Positions 26,812 to 34,604 of a DNA stretch of 64,000 nucleotides are shown in pieces. The notes under the pieces were generated by a model, which saw only the letters and a list, made by a program, of their open reading frames with translations, was not told the origin of the DNA and did no database searches. The stretch is from positions 1 through 64,000 of the forward strand of contig NZ_JADIJR010000009.1 of assembly GCF_017355365.1 (NCBI RefSeq). The letters are read 5' to 3'. Within the stretch, counting starts at the first letter, position 1, and every line of letters begins with the position of its first letter. Source of the DNA: Microbacterium sp. SD291 (GTDB lineage Bacteria; Actinomycetota; Actinomycetes; Actinomycetales; Microbacteriaceae). A program made the translations under genes and the position numbers.

Positions 26812-27083
26812 TCGACCTAGTACACCGGAACCCGAGCGATCACCAGACTCGAGGCCTCCCTACTAGGAGCACCAACGACCGGGTAGCCCACCGGTCCCGT
26901 TTCCGCCGTGCCCACTTGGTCACCGATTGAGCGGAACGAGACGAAACGCTTCAGAAAGCACGAATCACCGCCGGATACCTCCACCCCCGGATCCACGACA
27001 CCGCTGACCCTTTAGCTCCCCTGCGGGTCCTTGAGCAAGCGCAGCGAGAACTGACGAATCCGAGCGGATGGATCTCGCGTCGA

Positions 27084-27099
27084 TGTTTCACGTGAAACA
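27084..27099. other. parS site 3
   Basis: A perfect TGTTTCACGTGAAACA palindrome, flanked symmetrically by CGA and TCG, so the palindrome here extends beyond the 16-base core. Confidence 0.95.
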
Positions 27100-27232
27100 T
27101 CGATCTTGAGCCGCTGAACCCGATGCGCAGGCATCATCTGCTCGACGACTCAATGAGTCGGTCAGAGAGTACGAAACCCTCGCGTGGGCCTCGATCGCGT
27201 CAGTCGACCACCGAGCCCGCAGAGAGCAGGGA

Positions 27233-27248
27233 TGTTTCACGTGAAACA
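27233..27248. other. parS site 4
   Basis: A perfect TGTTTCACGTGAAACA palindrome, 149 bases from site 3; flanks GGGA and TCCC extend the symmetry. Confidence 0.95.
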
Positions 27249-27545
27249 TCCCTGTCGAGAACTGCCCGGGGAAGTATCCGACATCGAGGGGTTCATGCCC
27301 ACGGTGTGCGGCATCAATCTCCCAATCCGCGAGTGACTTCACTCAGCAGCAGAAAGCCCCCCTCCGCCACGCTGGAAGTCGAGGTCACGCCCCATCTGGT
27401 TGCTCAATCCCAATCAGACAGACCCGTTCGATCGCCGTATCCTGCGAATCGCCGACGTCGCTCCAAACGCATTCTCCCCATTGCCGCGCGGCCGCGCCCA
27501 TGACGCCGCATGGACCGCACCGCGTCTACTCAGCACTCTTCTCGA

Positions 27546-27561
27546 TGTTTCACGTGAAACA
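27546..27561. other. parS site 5
   Basis: A perfect TGTTTCACGTGAAACA palindrome, 313 bases from site 4. Confidence 0.95.
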
Positions 27562-27684
27562 TCCCCAACCCCCACTCATCACGCCTTTTACATGCACGAC
27601 GCCGAGCAGCGCGACGCGAGGTGGGCGGATCGCACGAGAAAGCAGAGCTGGCATCGAGGTAGACAGTCAAGTGATCAGCATCGA

Positions 27685-27700
27685 TGTTTCACGTGAAACA
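27685..27700. other. parS site 6
   Basis: A perfect TGTTTCACGTGAAACA palindrome, 139 bases from site 5. Confidence 0.95.
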
Positions 27701-27846
27701 TGACGACTGGATACCACTGCCTCACCTCTCTTCCTTCAGCGACCATCCTCCGTCCGCTGCAGTCGTCGAGCGCAGCGAGACGCTGACCTATCCCACATGA
27801 AGAAGGTCGACAGTCGGGACGCATCAACGTCATGGTCCGCGCACGC

Positions 27847-27949
27847 CAGGGCGCAGGGATGTCCTCCGAATGAGCATCGGGGGGGCCCGCGAAGCGGGAG
27901 GGTCCCCGCTCTGCGAATGAGGAGGAGCATCCCGGAGCCCGCCGCGAAA
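27847..27949 (+). repeat. Palindromic repeat element, copy B
   Basis: The second copy of the element of about 105 bp, in the opposite orientation to copy A, 26 bases before parS site 7. GGGATGTCCTCC at the left end pairs with GGAGGAGCATCCC at the right, and CCCGC-GAA-GCGGG forms the centre. Confidence 0.85.
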
Positions 27950-27974
27950 CTACAGCACCCCAAGGGCTCACCGA

Positions 27975-27990
27975 TGTTTCACGTGAAACA
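27975..27990. other. parS site 7
   Basis: A perfect TGTTTCACGTGAAACA palindrome 15 bases beyond the 3' end of rsmG, flanked by CCGA and TCGG. Confidence 0.95.
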
Positions 27991-28004
27991 TCGGCGCGCC
28001 AGAA

Positions 28005-28646
28005 CTACCGAACCGTAGCCCGAACCACTCGCGTCGTCTCCGGCAGAACACCCTCGCCGAGCACCTCGACGCGCACATCAGACAGCCGGAACTTCTTGAT
28101 CTGCTTCTGTGCCGCTTCGATCTCGTTCTCCGCGTTCATACCCTTGAGCAGGGTGAGCTCTCCCCCGTCGCGCACGAGCGGAGCAGTGAGTGGGATGAGC
28201 GTGCGCAGCGCGCTGACGGCACGGGCGGTGACGACGTCGAAGCCGTCAGGCCTGCGGACTTCCTCGGCACGTGCGCGCAGCACCTCGACGTTCGTGAGGC
28301 CGAGAGCGTCCACCTGCTCGTTGAGCCAGTTGACGCGACGCTCCATCGGCTCGACCAGTGTCCACTGCACGTCAGGGCGCGCGATCGCAAGCACGATTCC
28401 GGGGAGTCCAGCGCCGGAGCCGATGTCAGCGACCGCTCCGTGGAAGAGCGGCGCGGCGATGACGCTGTTCAGGATGTGACGTGTCCACAGGCGAGGCAGT
28501 TCGAGCGGACCGATCAGTCCGCGCTCCTCACCCTCGCGCGCCAGCGCCTCTGTGAAGGCGCGTGCTGCATCGATACGCTCGCCGAAGAGCTCTGCGGCGA
28601 CAGACGGCTCGCTCTCGACCTGGCTCAGATCTGCGTTCTCAGTCAT
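28005..28646 (-). CDS. rsmG: 16S rRNA (guanine527-N7)-methyltransferase
   Basis: This 213-residue enzyme uses SAM to methylate G527 of 16S rRNA. It has the RsmG/GidB pattern: ERGLIGPLELPRLWTRHILNS (about 41-61), the SAM loop VADIGSGAGLPGIVLAIARP (about 71-90), LVEPMERRVNWLNE and the VTARAVSAL block (about 138-146). The start lies one base inside the eighth parS, without a ribosome site, so translation is probably coupled to khpB, whose stop is 15 bases upstream. Loss of rsmG in other bacteria gives low-level streptomycin resistance. Confidence 0.96.
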   Translation of the reverse strand: MTENADLSQVESEPSVAAELFGERIDAARAFTEALAREGEERGLIGPLELPRLWTRHILNSVIAAPLFHGAVADIGSGAGLPGIVLAIARPDVQWTLVEPMERRVNWLNEQVDALGLTNVEVLRARAEEVRRPDGFDVVTARAVSALRTLIPLTAPLVRDGGELTLLKGMNAENEIEAAQKQIKKFRLSDVRVEVLGEGVLPETTRVVRATVR

Positions 28647-28661
28647 GTTTCACGTGAAACA
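28646..28661. other. parS site 8, filling the khpB-rsmG gap
   Basis: A perfect TGTTTCACGTGAAACA palindrome. It begins at the base after the khpB stop codon and overlaps the first base of the rsmG start codon, so the intergenic spacer is nothing but parS. Confidence 0.95.
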
Positions 28662-29153
28662 TCAGCGACGGCGGAGAACCGTGTGACGGTCCGCGCCTTC
28701 ACCGTACGACTCCGAGACCAGACCCTGGTCTGCCGCGATGTCGTGCACGAGCTTGCGCTCATAGCTGGACATGGCGGGCAGCGACGCCTGCGAGGCGCCC
28801 TCGTCGAGCTTCGCCGCAGCGGCGTTGACCAGGGTCTCCAGCTGTCGTCGACGCGTGTCGCGGGATCCGCCGATGTCGAGGATGAGCCTCGAGAAGGAGC
28901 CCGTCGAGTTCTGAACAGCCAGGCGCGTGAGCTCCTGGAGAGCCTGCACTGTGTCGGGGGCGGAGAGCAGAGCGAGCCCGTCTCCTTCAGCCTCGATCGA
29001 GACGTATGCCCTGCCCTGGCGGACATCGAGGTTCAGGTCCCCGTCGATGTCGGCGATGTCCAGCAGCTCCTCGAGGTAGTCCGCGGCGACGTCGCCCTCG
29101 TTCTCCAGCTGAGCCACGGTCGGCTCGACGACCTCGGTCACGTTCTCGCTCAT
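28662..29153 (-). CDS. khpB: RNA-binding protein KhpB/Jag (KH and R3H domains)
   Basis: This 163-residue protein has a short acidic N-terminus, a KH-like region (ADYLEELLDIADIDGDLNL to LTRLAVQNSTGSF, about 24-100) and a C-terminal R3H domain with the Arg...His signature (LPAMSSYERKLVHDIAAD, about 125-142). The Jag N-terminal domain of firmicutes is absent, as usual for actinobacteria. Jag/KhpB binds RNA and, in streptococci, affects cell elongation. It follows yidC with a four-base overlap, a nearly universal pairing. Confidence 0.95.
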   Translation of the reverse strand: MSENVTEVVEPTVAQLENEGDVAADYLEELLDIADIDGDLNLDVRQGRAYVSIEAEGDGLALLSAPDTVQALQELTRLAVQNSTGSFSRLILDIGGSRDTRRRQLETLVNAAAAKLDEGASQASLPAMSSYERKLVHDIAADQGLVSESYGEGADRHTVLRRR

Positions 29154-30223
29154 GATGCGCTGCCCTTCTTCTTCGCGCGCTTCTTGCCCACAGGCTGCTG
29201 ACGCTTCGGTGCCTCTGCCTTGGCGCGCTCCGCGGCTTCCAGCATCCGCCGCTGCTCTGCCTCGTACACCGACATCGGCACGACCTTGCCGGACGAGTCG
29301 ATCGCCTTGCCCTTGCGTGCCAGTCGCTCCTCGCGAGCCTTGGCCGCCTCGGAACCGGGCGTCGGCATCTCACGGATGACGAGGAACTGCTGGCCCATGG
29401 TCCACAGGTTCGAGACGAACCAGTAGACGACGACGCCGAGCGGGAAGAACACACCCGAGAAGATGAAGCCCAGCGGCAGCACGTAAAGCATGATCTTCTG
29501 CATCTGGTACGCCTGGCCGGTCTTGGCCTCTGGCGACAGGTTCTTCGAGATGATCTGCAGCTGCGTGAAGAACTGCGACACGATCATCAGCACGACGAGG
29601 ACGACGAGGATGACGATCGCGACCGTGTTGCCGGTGTCCACCGCGTTGCCGAGCGTCTCGTGCAGCGAGGCCACGCCGAACAGCTTGGCGTCGTAGAACT
29701 CCTGGGTCAGATCATTGTTGAGCAGCCCCACGCCGGAGAACGCCGGATCCAGCTTGATCTTCTGCACGTCGTTGAGCACGCTGAACAGCGCGAAGAAGAT
29801 GGGCATCTGCACCAAGAGCGGAAGGCAGCTCGACATCGGCGTCGTGCCGTGCTTCTTGTACAGCGCCATCGTCTCGCGGCTCATCGCCTCACGAGACAGC
29901 TGATCCTTCTTGCCGCGGTACTTCTCCTGTACTTTTCGCAGTTCAGGAGCGATTTCCATCATCTTGCGCTGGCTCTTGATCTGCTTCACGAAAAGCGGGA
30001 TCAGCGCGGCGCGCACGACGATGACGAGCCCGACGATCGACAGCACCCAGGTGATTCCGGACGCTGCGGAGAGACCCATCGTGGTGAACAGCCAGTGCCA
30101 TGCGACGAGGATGAGCTCGACCATCCACTTCAGCGGCCAGAGGATGGTGCCGATCAGGTCGAACCCCCCGGCGGCAGGAGCCGGCGAGGGTGTGGAACTG
30201 GCGAACAGAAGGTCAAGACCCAC
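29150..30223 (-). CDS. yidC: Membrane protein insertase YidC
   Basis: This 357-residue member of the YidC/Oxa1/Alb3 family inserts proteins into the cytoplasmic membrane. Five helices are seen, with the conserved positive residue in ALIPLFVKQIKSQRKM (about 78-93), the cytoplasmic helical hairpin (IAPELRKVQEKYRGKKDQLSREAM), and PMSSCLPLLVQMPIFFALFSVL. The tail is Lys/Arg-rich (KKRAKKKGS), suited to ribosome contact. The start is GTG at 30223, with GAAAGGACTGATC before it. It sits between yidD and khpB in the rpmH operon. Confidence 0.96.
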   Translation of the reverse strand: MGLDLLFASSTPSPAPAAGGFDLIGTILWPLKWMVELILVAWHWLFTTMGLSAASGITWVLSIVGLVIVVRAALIPLFVKQIKSQRKMMEIAPELRKVQEKYRGKKDQLSREAMSRETMALYKKHGTTPMSSCLPLLVQMPIFFALFSVLNDVQKIKLDPAFSGVGLLNNDLTQEFYDAKLFGVASLHETLGNAVDTGNTVAIVILVVLVVLMIVSQFFTQLQIISKNLSPEAKTGQAYQMQKIMLYVLPLGFIFSGVFFPLGVVVYWFVSNLWTMGQQFLVIREMPTPGSEAAKAREERLARKGKAIDSSGKVVPMSVYEAEQRRMLEAAERAKAEAPKRQQPVGKKRAKKKGSAS

Positions 30224-30226
30224 CGA

Positions 30227-30577
30227 TCAGTCCTTTCGGGCAGGGACGACGAAACCGTGTTCGGTCAGGTCGTAGCGGAAGTGTTCGTGCGGGCGGACGT
30301 CATCGACGCCGCCGCGAGTCCAGGGGTTGCAACGGAGGATGCGCCACGCGGAGAGCACTGCTCCCCTGAGGGCGCCGTGCTGTTGCACCGCACCTACAGC
30401 GTAAGCGGAACACGATGGGTAGTACGCGCAGACATCTCCGTACATCGGGGAGATCACCTTGCGGTAGCCGGCCAGGAATCCGAGGACCAGATTGCGAGGC
30501 AGCAGCGGGATGCTGCGGAGGAGATCACCCGACTGCAGATGGGCTGTCCCGAGCGACGACGCCGGCAGGGCGCTCAT
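30227..30577 (-). CDS. yidD: Membrane protein insertion efficiency factor YidD
   Basis: This 116-residue protein has the compact YidD core GYRKVISPMYGDVCAYYPSCSAYAVGAVQQHG (about 38-70) with three conserved Cys, and RILRCNPWTRGGVDDV (about 79-94). YidD helps YidC-dependent insertion. The start ATG overlaps the rnpA stop by four bases, and yidC begins 3 bases after its stop. Confidence 0.95.
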   Translation of the reverse strand: MSALPASSLGTAHLQSGDLLRSIPLLPRNLVLGFLAGYRKVISPMYGDVCAYYPSCSAYAVGAVQQHGALRGAVLSAWRILRCNPWTRGGVDDVRPHEHFRYDLTEHGFVVPARKD

Positions 30578-30918
30578 TCCGAGACCCGTGCGAGCCGGCC
30601 GAGGCAGCGGTGCACATCCGCGCTGAGGTCGGCGTAGCTGGCGGTCGCGGATGCAGGAAGGGCACGGATGACGACATCCGTGCCCTCGGGAACGCGCGCG
30701 AGCGCTTCCGCGCACACGGCTTTGAGCCGCCGGCGGACGGTGTTGCGCACCACGGCGGTCCCCACTTGCTTGCTGATGATGAAGCCGAACCTCGCGGCCC
30801 TGCTCTCGCCCGTCGACAGCATCGACGTGACGACGCGCGCCCCGCCACAACGGGATCCGCGTCGAACGACCAGTCGATAGTCGCTCCCGCGGGTCAGCCG
30901 AAACGGGCGGGCGAGCAC
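30574..30918 (-). CDS. rnpA: Ribonuclease P protein component
   Basis: This 114-residue basic protein assists RNase P RNA in maturing tRNA 5' ends. It has the N-terminal FRLTRGSDYRLVVRRGSR and the RNR motif region VVRNTVRRRLKAVCAEAL (about 56-73). It lies 6 bases after rpmH. The RNase P RNA gene itself is not in this window. Confidence 0.95.
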   Translation of the reverse strand: MLARPFRLTRGSDYRLVVRRGSRCGGARVVTSMLSTGESRAARFGFIISKQVGTAVVRNTVRRRLKAVCAEALARVPEGTDVVIRALPASATASYADLSADVHRCLGRLARVSE

Positions 30919-30924
30919 AGCGGC

Positions 30925-31062
30925 TTACGCGGAGAGCTCGGTGCGGCCCTTCGCGCGACGTGCCGCGAGGATGCCGCGGCCGGCGCGGGTGCGCATGCGG
31001 GCGCGGAAGCCGTGCTTCTTGGCGCGACGACGGTTGTTGGGCTGGAAGGTGCGCTTGCTCAT
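30925..31062 (-). CDS. rpmH: 50S ribosomal protein L34
   Basis: This 45-residue very basic protein reads [19 protein letters not shown] at its start and [10 protein letters not shown] at its end, matching L34 over its whole length. GGAGTGATTCC precedes the ATG. It is the first gene of the minus-strand operon rpmH-rnpA-yidD-yidC-khpB-rsmG next to the origin; a TTGACT element on the minus strand (31134-31139) may belong to its promoter. Confidence 0.97.
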   Translation of the reverse strand: MSKRTFQPNNRRRAKKHGFRARMRTRAGRGILAARRAKGRTELSA

Positions 31063-31378
31063 GGAATCACTCCGGGAATGCTGCCACCGGAATCATTTCG
31101 ACCGGAGACATAGGGATCTGCCGTTCAGGCATAAGTCAACCGATTAAGGGTACGTCTTACCGGCACGCAGAGCAAATCTGCGCGCTTCCCGGTCAGCACT
31201 CCCGTTCCTACCGCACAGCCATTATCCACAACCCGCTGTTCTGTCTCAGGAGCAACACGCGCGCGGATTCTCAAGGGCAGGTTGCCGTTCACAGCCGGGG
31301 TGACTACCGTGGCATCCGAAGTTATCCACAGGGGGGAAGCGTCTCAGACGTCCCTCCGCCGATCCCGCCCGGAGCGTC
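31063..31378. other. rpmH-dnaA intergenic region with two DnaA boxes
   Basis: The 316 bases carry divergent promoters for rpmH and dnaA. Two perfect DnaA boxes TTATCCACA lie at 31222-31230 and 31322-31330, the second 49 bases before the dnaA start. They suit autoregulation of dnaA and may also form one half of a bipartite origin. No RNA gene or small reading frame was recognised. Confidence 0.85.
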
Positions 31379-32773
31379 ATGTCATCACCTGCCCAGCCCG
31401 ACGTTCCGATCTGGACCACGGTGCAGGACCTCCTCGAGGCGGACGACCGGGTCACGCCGCAGCTCCAGGGTTTCCTGAGCCTTGCGGTCCCCGCGGGTGT
31501 GATGGCAGCGACGCTCTACCTCGAGGTGCCCAACGATCTCACCGCCGCGCAGATCAACAAGCGCCTGCGGCTGCCGATCATGGAGGCGCTCTCCCACATC
31601 GGCGACGAGGTCACCTCGTACCGCGTCGTGGTGAACCACGAGCTTGCGGAGCAGCCGAACGCTCCCATCGCCGTCCCCGACTACGGGCGGCAGGAGACGA
31701 CGATGCGGTCGGAGTCTCCGATGGAGCAGCCGACCCCGATCCGCCATGAGTCGCGCCTCAACCCGAAGTACACCTTCGACAACTTCGTCATCGGCCAGTC
31801 GAACAGGTTCGCGCACGCAGCGGCCGTCGCGGTGGCCGAGGCGCCGGCCAAGGCGTACAACCCGCTCTTCATCTACGGCGACTCGGGTCTGGGCAAGACG
31901 CACCTGCTCCATGCGATCGGCGACTACGCCCAGTCCCTGTATGCAGGCGTCAAGGTGAGGTACGTCTCCAGCGAGGAGTTCACGAACGACTTCATCAACT
32001 CGATCGCGAACAATCGCGGCGCGGCCTTCCAGGCCCGCTACCGCGAGGTCGACATCCTCCTCATCGACGACATCCAGTTCCTGCAGGGCCGGGCGGAGAC
32101 GCAGGAGGCGTTCTTCCACACCTTCAACACGCTGCACGACCACAACAAGCAGGTCGTGATCACCAGCGATGTCGCGCCGAAGCTCCTCACCGGATTCGAG
32201 GACAGGATGCGCAGCCGCTTCGAGTGGGGTCTGATCACGGATGTGCAGGCGCCCGACCTCGAGACGAGGATCGCGATCCTCCGCAAGAAGGCGCAGAGCG
32301 AGTCGCTGCACATCCCGGACGAGGTGCTCGAATACATCGCCACGGTCGTCTCGTCGAACATCCGCGAGCTGGAGGGCGCCCTGATCCGGGTATCGGCCTT
32401 CGCCAGCCTGAACCGCTCGGCTCTGGACATCTCCCTCGCGCAGACAGTTCTGCGGGACATCATCGACACGGCCGAGGACAACATCATCTCGCCGACCGAC
32501 ATCATCACCGCCACCGCGCAGTACTTCAAGCTGACCGTCGACGACCTGTACGGCTCGAGCCGGTCGCAGCAGATCGCGACCGCGCGCCAGATCGCGATGT
32601 ACCTGTGCCGTGAGCGGACCAGCCTCTCGCTGCCGAAGATCGGCCAGCTGTTCGGCAACCGCGACCACACGACCGTCATGTACGCGTACAAGAAGATCAG
32701 CGAGCTCATGAAGGAGCGCCGGTCGATCTACAACCAGGTGACCGAGATCACCACGCAGCTCGGTCGTCGCTGA
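31379..32773 (+). CDS. dnaA: Chromosomal replication initiator DnaA
   Basis: This 464-residue AAA+ ATPase binds DnaA boxes and melts the origin. Domain I spans about 1-90; the Ser/Pro-rich domain II is very short. AAA+ domain III has NPLFIYGDSGLGKTHLLHAIG (Walker A, about 161-181), ILLIDDIQF (Walker B) and the RELEGALIRV sensor 2 area. Domain IV has the DNA-reading signature NRDHTTVMYAYKKI (about 426-439). The protein is shorter than many actinobacterial DnaAs because domain II is reduced. Confidence 0.98.
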   Translation: MSSPAQPDVPIWTTVQDLLEADDRVTPQLQGFLSLAVPAGVMAATLYLEVPNDLTAAQINKRLRLPIMEALSHIGDEVTSYRVVVNHELAEQPNAPIAVPDYGRQETTMRSESPMEQPTPIRHESRLNPKYTFDNFVIGQSNRFAHAAAVAVAEAPAKAYNPLFIYGDSGLGKTHLLHAIGDYAQSLYAGVKVRYVSSEEFTNDFINSIANNRGAAFQARYREVDILLIDDIQFLQGRAETQEAFFHTFNTLHDHNKQVVITSDVAPKLLTGFEDRMRSRFEWGLITDVQAPDLETRIAILRKKAQSESLHIPDEVLEYIATVVSSNIRELEGALIRVSAFASLNRSALDISLAQTVLRDIIDTAEDNIISPTDIITATAQYFKLTVDDLYGSSRSQQIATARQIAMYLCRERTSLSLPKIGQLFGNRDHTTVMYAYKKISELMKERRSIYNQVTEITTQLGRR

Positions 32774-33268
32774 CGCGACGCACCTCCAGGAAGGGGGGCA
32801 CGGCATCCGAAAAAGGACGCCGTGTCCCCCTTTCGGTCGACTTGACGGGCATCCGCGGCATCCGATAAATGCGTCTATGCACATGTGGATAACCTGTGGA
32901 TGAATCCGGATGAGATCGGGACGAATGTGGGCCGATCGCTCCAACCTGTGGATAACTGCGACACCTCGATCAGGGCGGCGGATGCTCTCAACCCCCGGAT
33001 TCCTCAGGGATTCCACAAGTGACAGTCGTGTAGTTCCTTACTCGCGTCTGCTTTCCACCGAGTTATCCACAGTATCCACAGCGGTTAACACCGTTAAGTA
33101 ATCCAGTCATTCAAGGGGCGATCCGATCACCAGACGGTGGGGAGAACCCGGCCGGACGCCGGATTGGCATCGGCGTACGGAATCACGGGAGTGTGGGGCT
33201 AGCATGGGAAGCCCTGCACCGGCAGGACCGACGACGACGCGTCGCAGAACGACGACAAGGGAGCACCC
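32774..33268. other. Chromosomal replication origin (oriC) between dnaA and dnaN
   Basis: This 495-base gap has no gene and holds DnaA boxes: TGTGGATAA at 32884-32892 and 32947-32955, TGTGGATGA at 32895-32903, TTATCCACA at 33063-33071 and GTATCCACA at 33072-33080. The boxes point inward toward a relatively A+T-rich stretch at about 33080-33115 (with GTTAACACCGTTAAG), a likely unwinding element next to the last box pair. The place between dnaA and dnaN is standard for actinobacterial origins. Confidence 0.92.
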
Positions 33269-34411
33269 GTGAGGTTTCAGGTCAACCGCGATGTCTTCAG
33301 CGAGGCTGTGTCCTTCGTCGTCAAGCTGCTCCCGCAGCGCAACCCTCAGCCAATCCTCGCCGGTGTGCTGATCGAGGCCGACGGCTCAGGCCTGACGCTC
33401 TCCGCCTTCGACTACGAGGCATCGGCACGGACCACGATCGAGGCCACGGTCGACAACCCAGGCACGATCCTCGTCCACGGCCGGCTGCTGTCGGACATCG
33501 CGAGCCGCCTTCCGAACGCTCCGATCGAGATCGCCGTCGAGGACGACGGCGGGATCTCGGTCACCTGCGGCTCGGCCCGGTTCACCCTGGCCGCCATGCC
33601 GGTCGAGGAATACCCGTCGATCCCCGAGGTCTCCGGCGCATCCGGCGTGGTGCCGGCCGACGACTTCGGAACCGCGATCTCGCAGGTCGGCTTCGCCGCA
33701 TCGCGCGATGACGTCACTCCGGTGCTCACGGGTGTCCAGCTCGAGGTCTCGGGCCAGAGCCTGAGTCTCGTCGCCACCGACCGCTACCGCGTCTCGCTTC
33801 GCGACGTGCCGTGGGACGGTGCGTCCGTGGAGTCCAGCGCGCTGGTCCCGGCCCGCACGCTCCTCGAGGTCGGCAAGACCTTCGGGCACGCCGGCACGAT
33901 CCAGGTCGCGTTCTCCGGCGCTGGCGACCGCGAGATCATCGCTTTCACCGCGGGCAACAAGACCGTCACTTCGCTGCTGATCAAGGGCAACTTCCCGCCG
34001 GTGCGTCGTCTTTTCCCCGAGCAGACCGACCACTACGCGGTCGTCAACACCGCCGACCTGATCGAGGCCGTCCGCCGCGTGTCGCTGGTGCTGGATCGTG
34101 CCGCACCGCTGCGGTTCACGTTCTCAAGCGACAGCGTGACGATGGATGCCTCTGGCAGCGAGCACGCCCGCGCATCCGAGTCGGTCGACGCCATCCTGCA
34201 CGGCGGCGACGAAGTCACTCTGGGCCTGAACCCGCAGTACCTGATCGAGGCGCTCGGCGCAGTCAAGAGCGAGTTCGTCCGCGTGACGTTCACGTCGAGC
34301 GACAATGCGAACAAGCTCAGCCCGGTTCTCATCACGAGCCAGACCTCGGTCGACAAGGCCGGTCTCGACTCGTTCAAGTACCTCCTGCAGCCGAACCTCC
34401 TCCTCCGCTGA
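33269..34411 (+). CDS. dnaN: DNA polymerase III sliding clamp, beta subunit
   Basis: This 380-residue ring-forming processivity clamp has three similar domains of about 120 residues. It opens MRFQVNRDVFSEAVSFVVK and ends in the conserved VLITSQTSVDKAGLDSFKYLLQP region; the last residues (YLLQPNLLLR) replace the usual MPMR-type end seen in E. coli. The start is GTG at 33269 with AAGGGAG 7 bases upstream. Confidence 0.97.
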   Translation: MRFQVNRDVFSEAVSFVVKLLPQRNPQPILAGVLIEADGSGLTLSAFDYEASARTTIEATVDNPGTILVHGRLLSDIASRLPNAPIEIAVEDDGGISVTCGSARFTLAAMPVEEYPSIPEVSGASGVVPADDFGTAISQVGFAASRDDVTPVLTGVQLEVSGQSLSLVATDRYRVSLRDVPWDGASVESSALVPARTLLEVGKTFGHAGTIQVAFSGAGDREIIAFTAGNKTVTSLLIKGNFPPVRRLFPEQTDHYAVVNTADLIEAVRRVSLVLDRAAPLRFTFSSDSVTMDASGSEHARASESVDAILHGGDEVTLGLNPQYLIEALGAVKSEFVRVTFTSSDNANKLSPVLITSQTSVDKAGLDSFKYLLQPNLLLR

Positions 34412-34456
34412 CCCGGCTCCGGCGTCAGCCCAAGATCGGATGCCGTCGCCGGCACG

Positions 34457-34560
34457 TCAGGGCGCAGGGATGCTCTCGGGAGCGAGCATCGGGAGGGGCC
34501 CGCGAAGCGGGAGGGAACCCGCTCTGCGAGCGAAGAGAGCATCCCGGAGCCCGCCGTCAA
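34457..34560 (+). repeat. Palindromic repeat element, copy C
   Basis: The third copy of the origin-region element fills most of the dnaN-recF gap. Its ends GGGATGCTCTC and GAGAGCATCCC pair perfectly (11 bp), better than in copies A and B, and CCCGC-GAA-GCGGG forms the centre. It may act as the dnaN terminator. Confidence 0.85.
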
Positions 34561-34604
34561 GCACCAGGACAGAGACTGTCAGCCCCCACGACTAGGCTGA
34601 CTCC

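Larger units (their letters stand above)
26427..28004. other. Gene-free origin-proximal region with a parS array and repeats
   Basis: About 1.6 kb between parA and rsmG has no credible gene. The open frames here start at parS (which reads MFHVKH), have Ser/Arg/Pro-rich compositions and lack family features. The region holds six perfect parS sites, two copies of a palindromic element of about 105 bp, and four diverged copies of a short TTGAGCGAGCGCAGCGAGAC-like repeat (26648-26667, about 26928-26945, 27031-27049, about 27775-27782). It is less G+C rich than neighbouring genes. I infer a centromere-like nucleoprotein loading area. Confidence 0.8.

Noticed and set aside
26409..26812. Overlapping open frames on both strands beginning MFHVKH
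   Set aside because: parS read in frame gives MFHVKH on both strands, so every parS pair creates such frames. Composition (Ser/Arg/Pro) and lack of ribosome sites and of family features mark them as artefacts; the same holds near 27088, 27500 and 27675.
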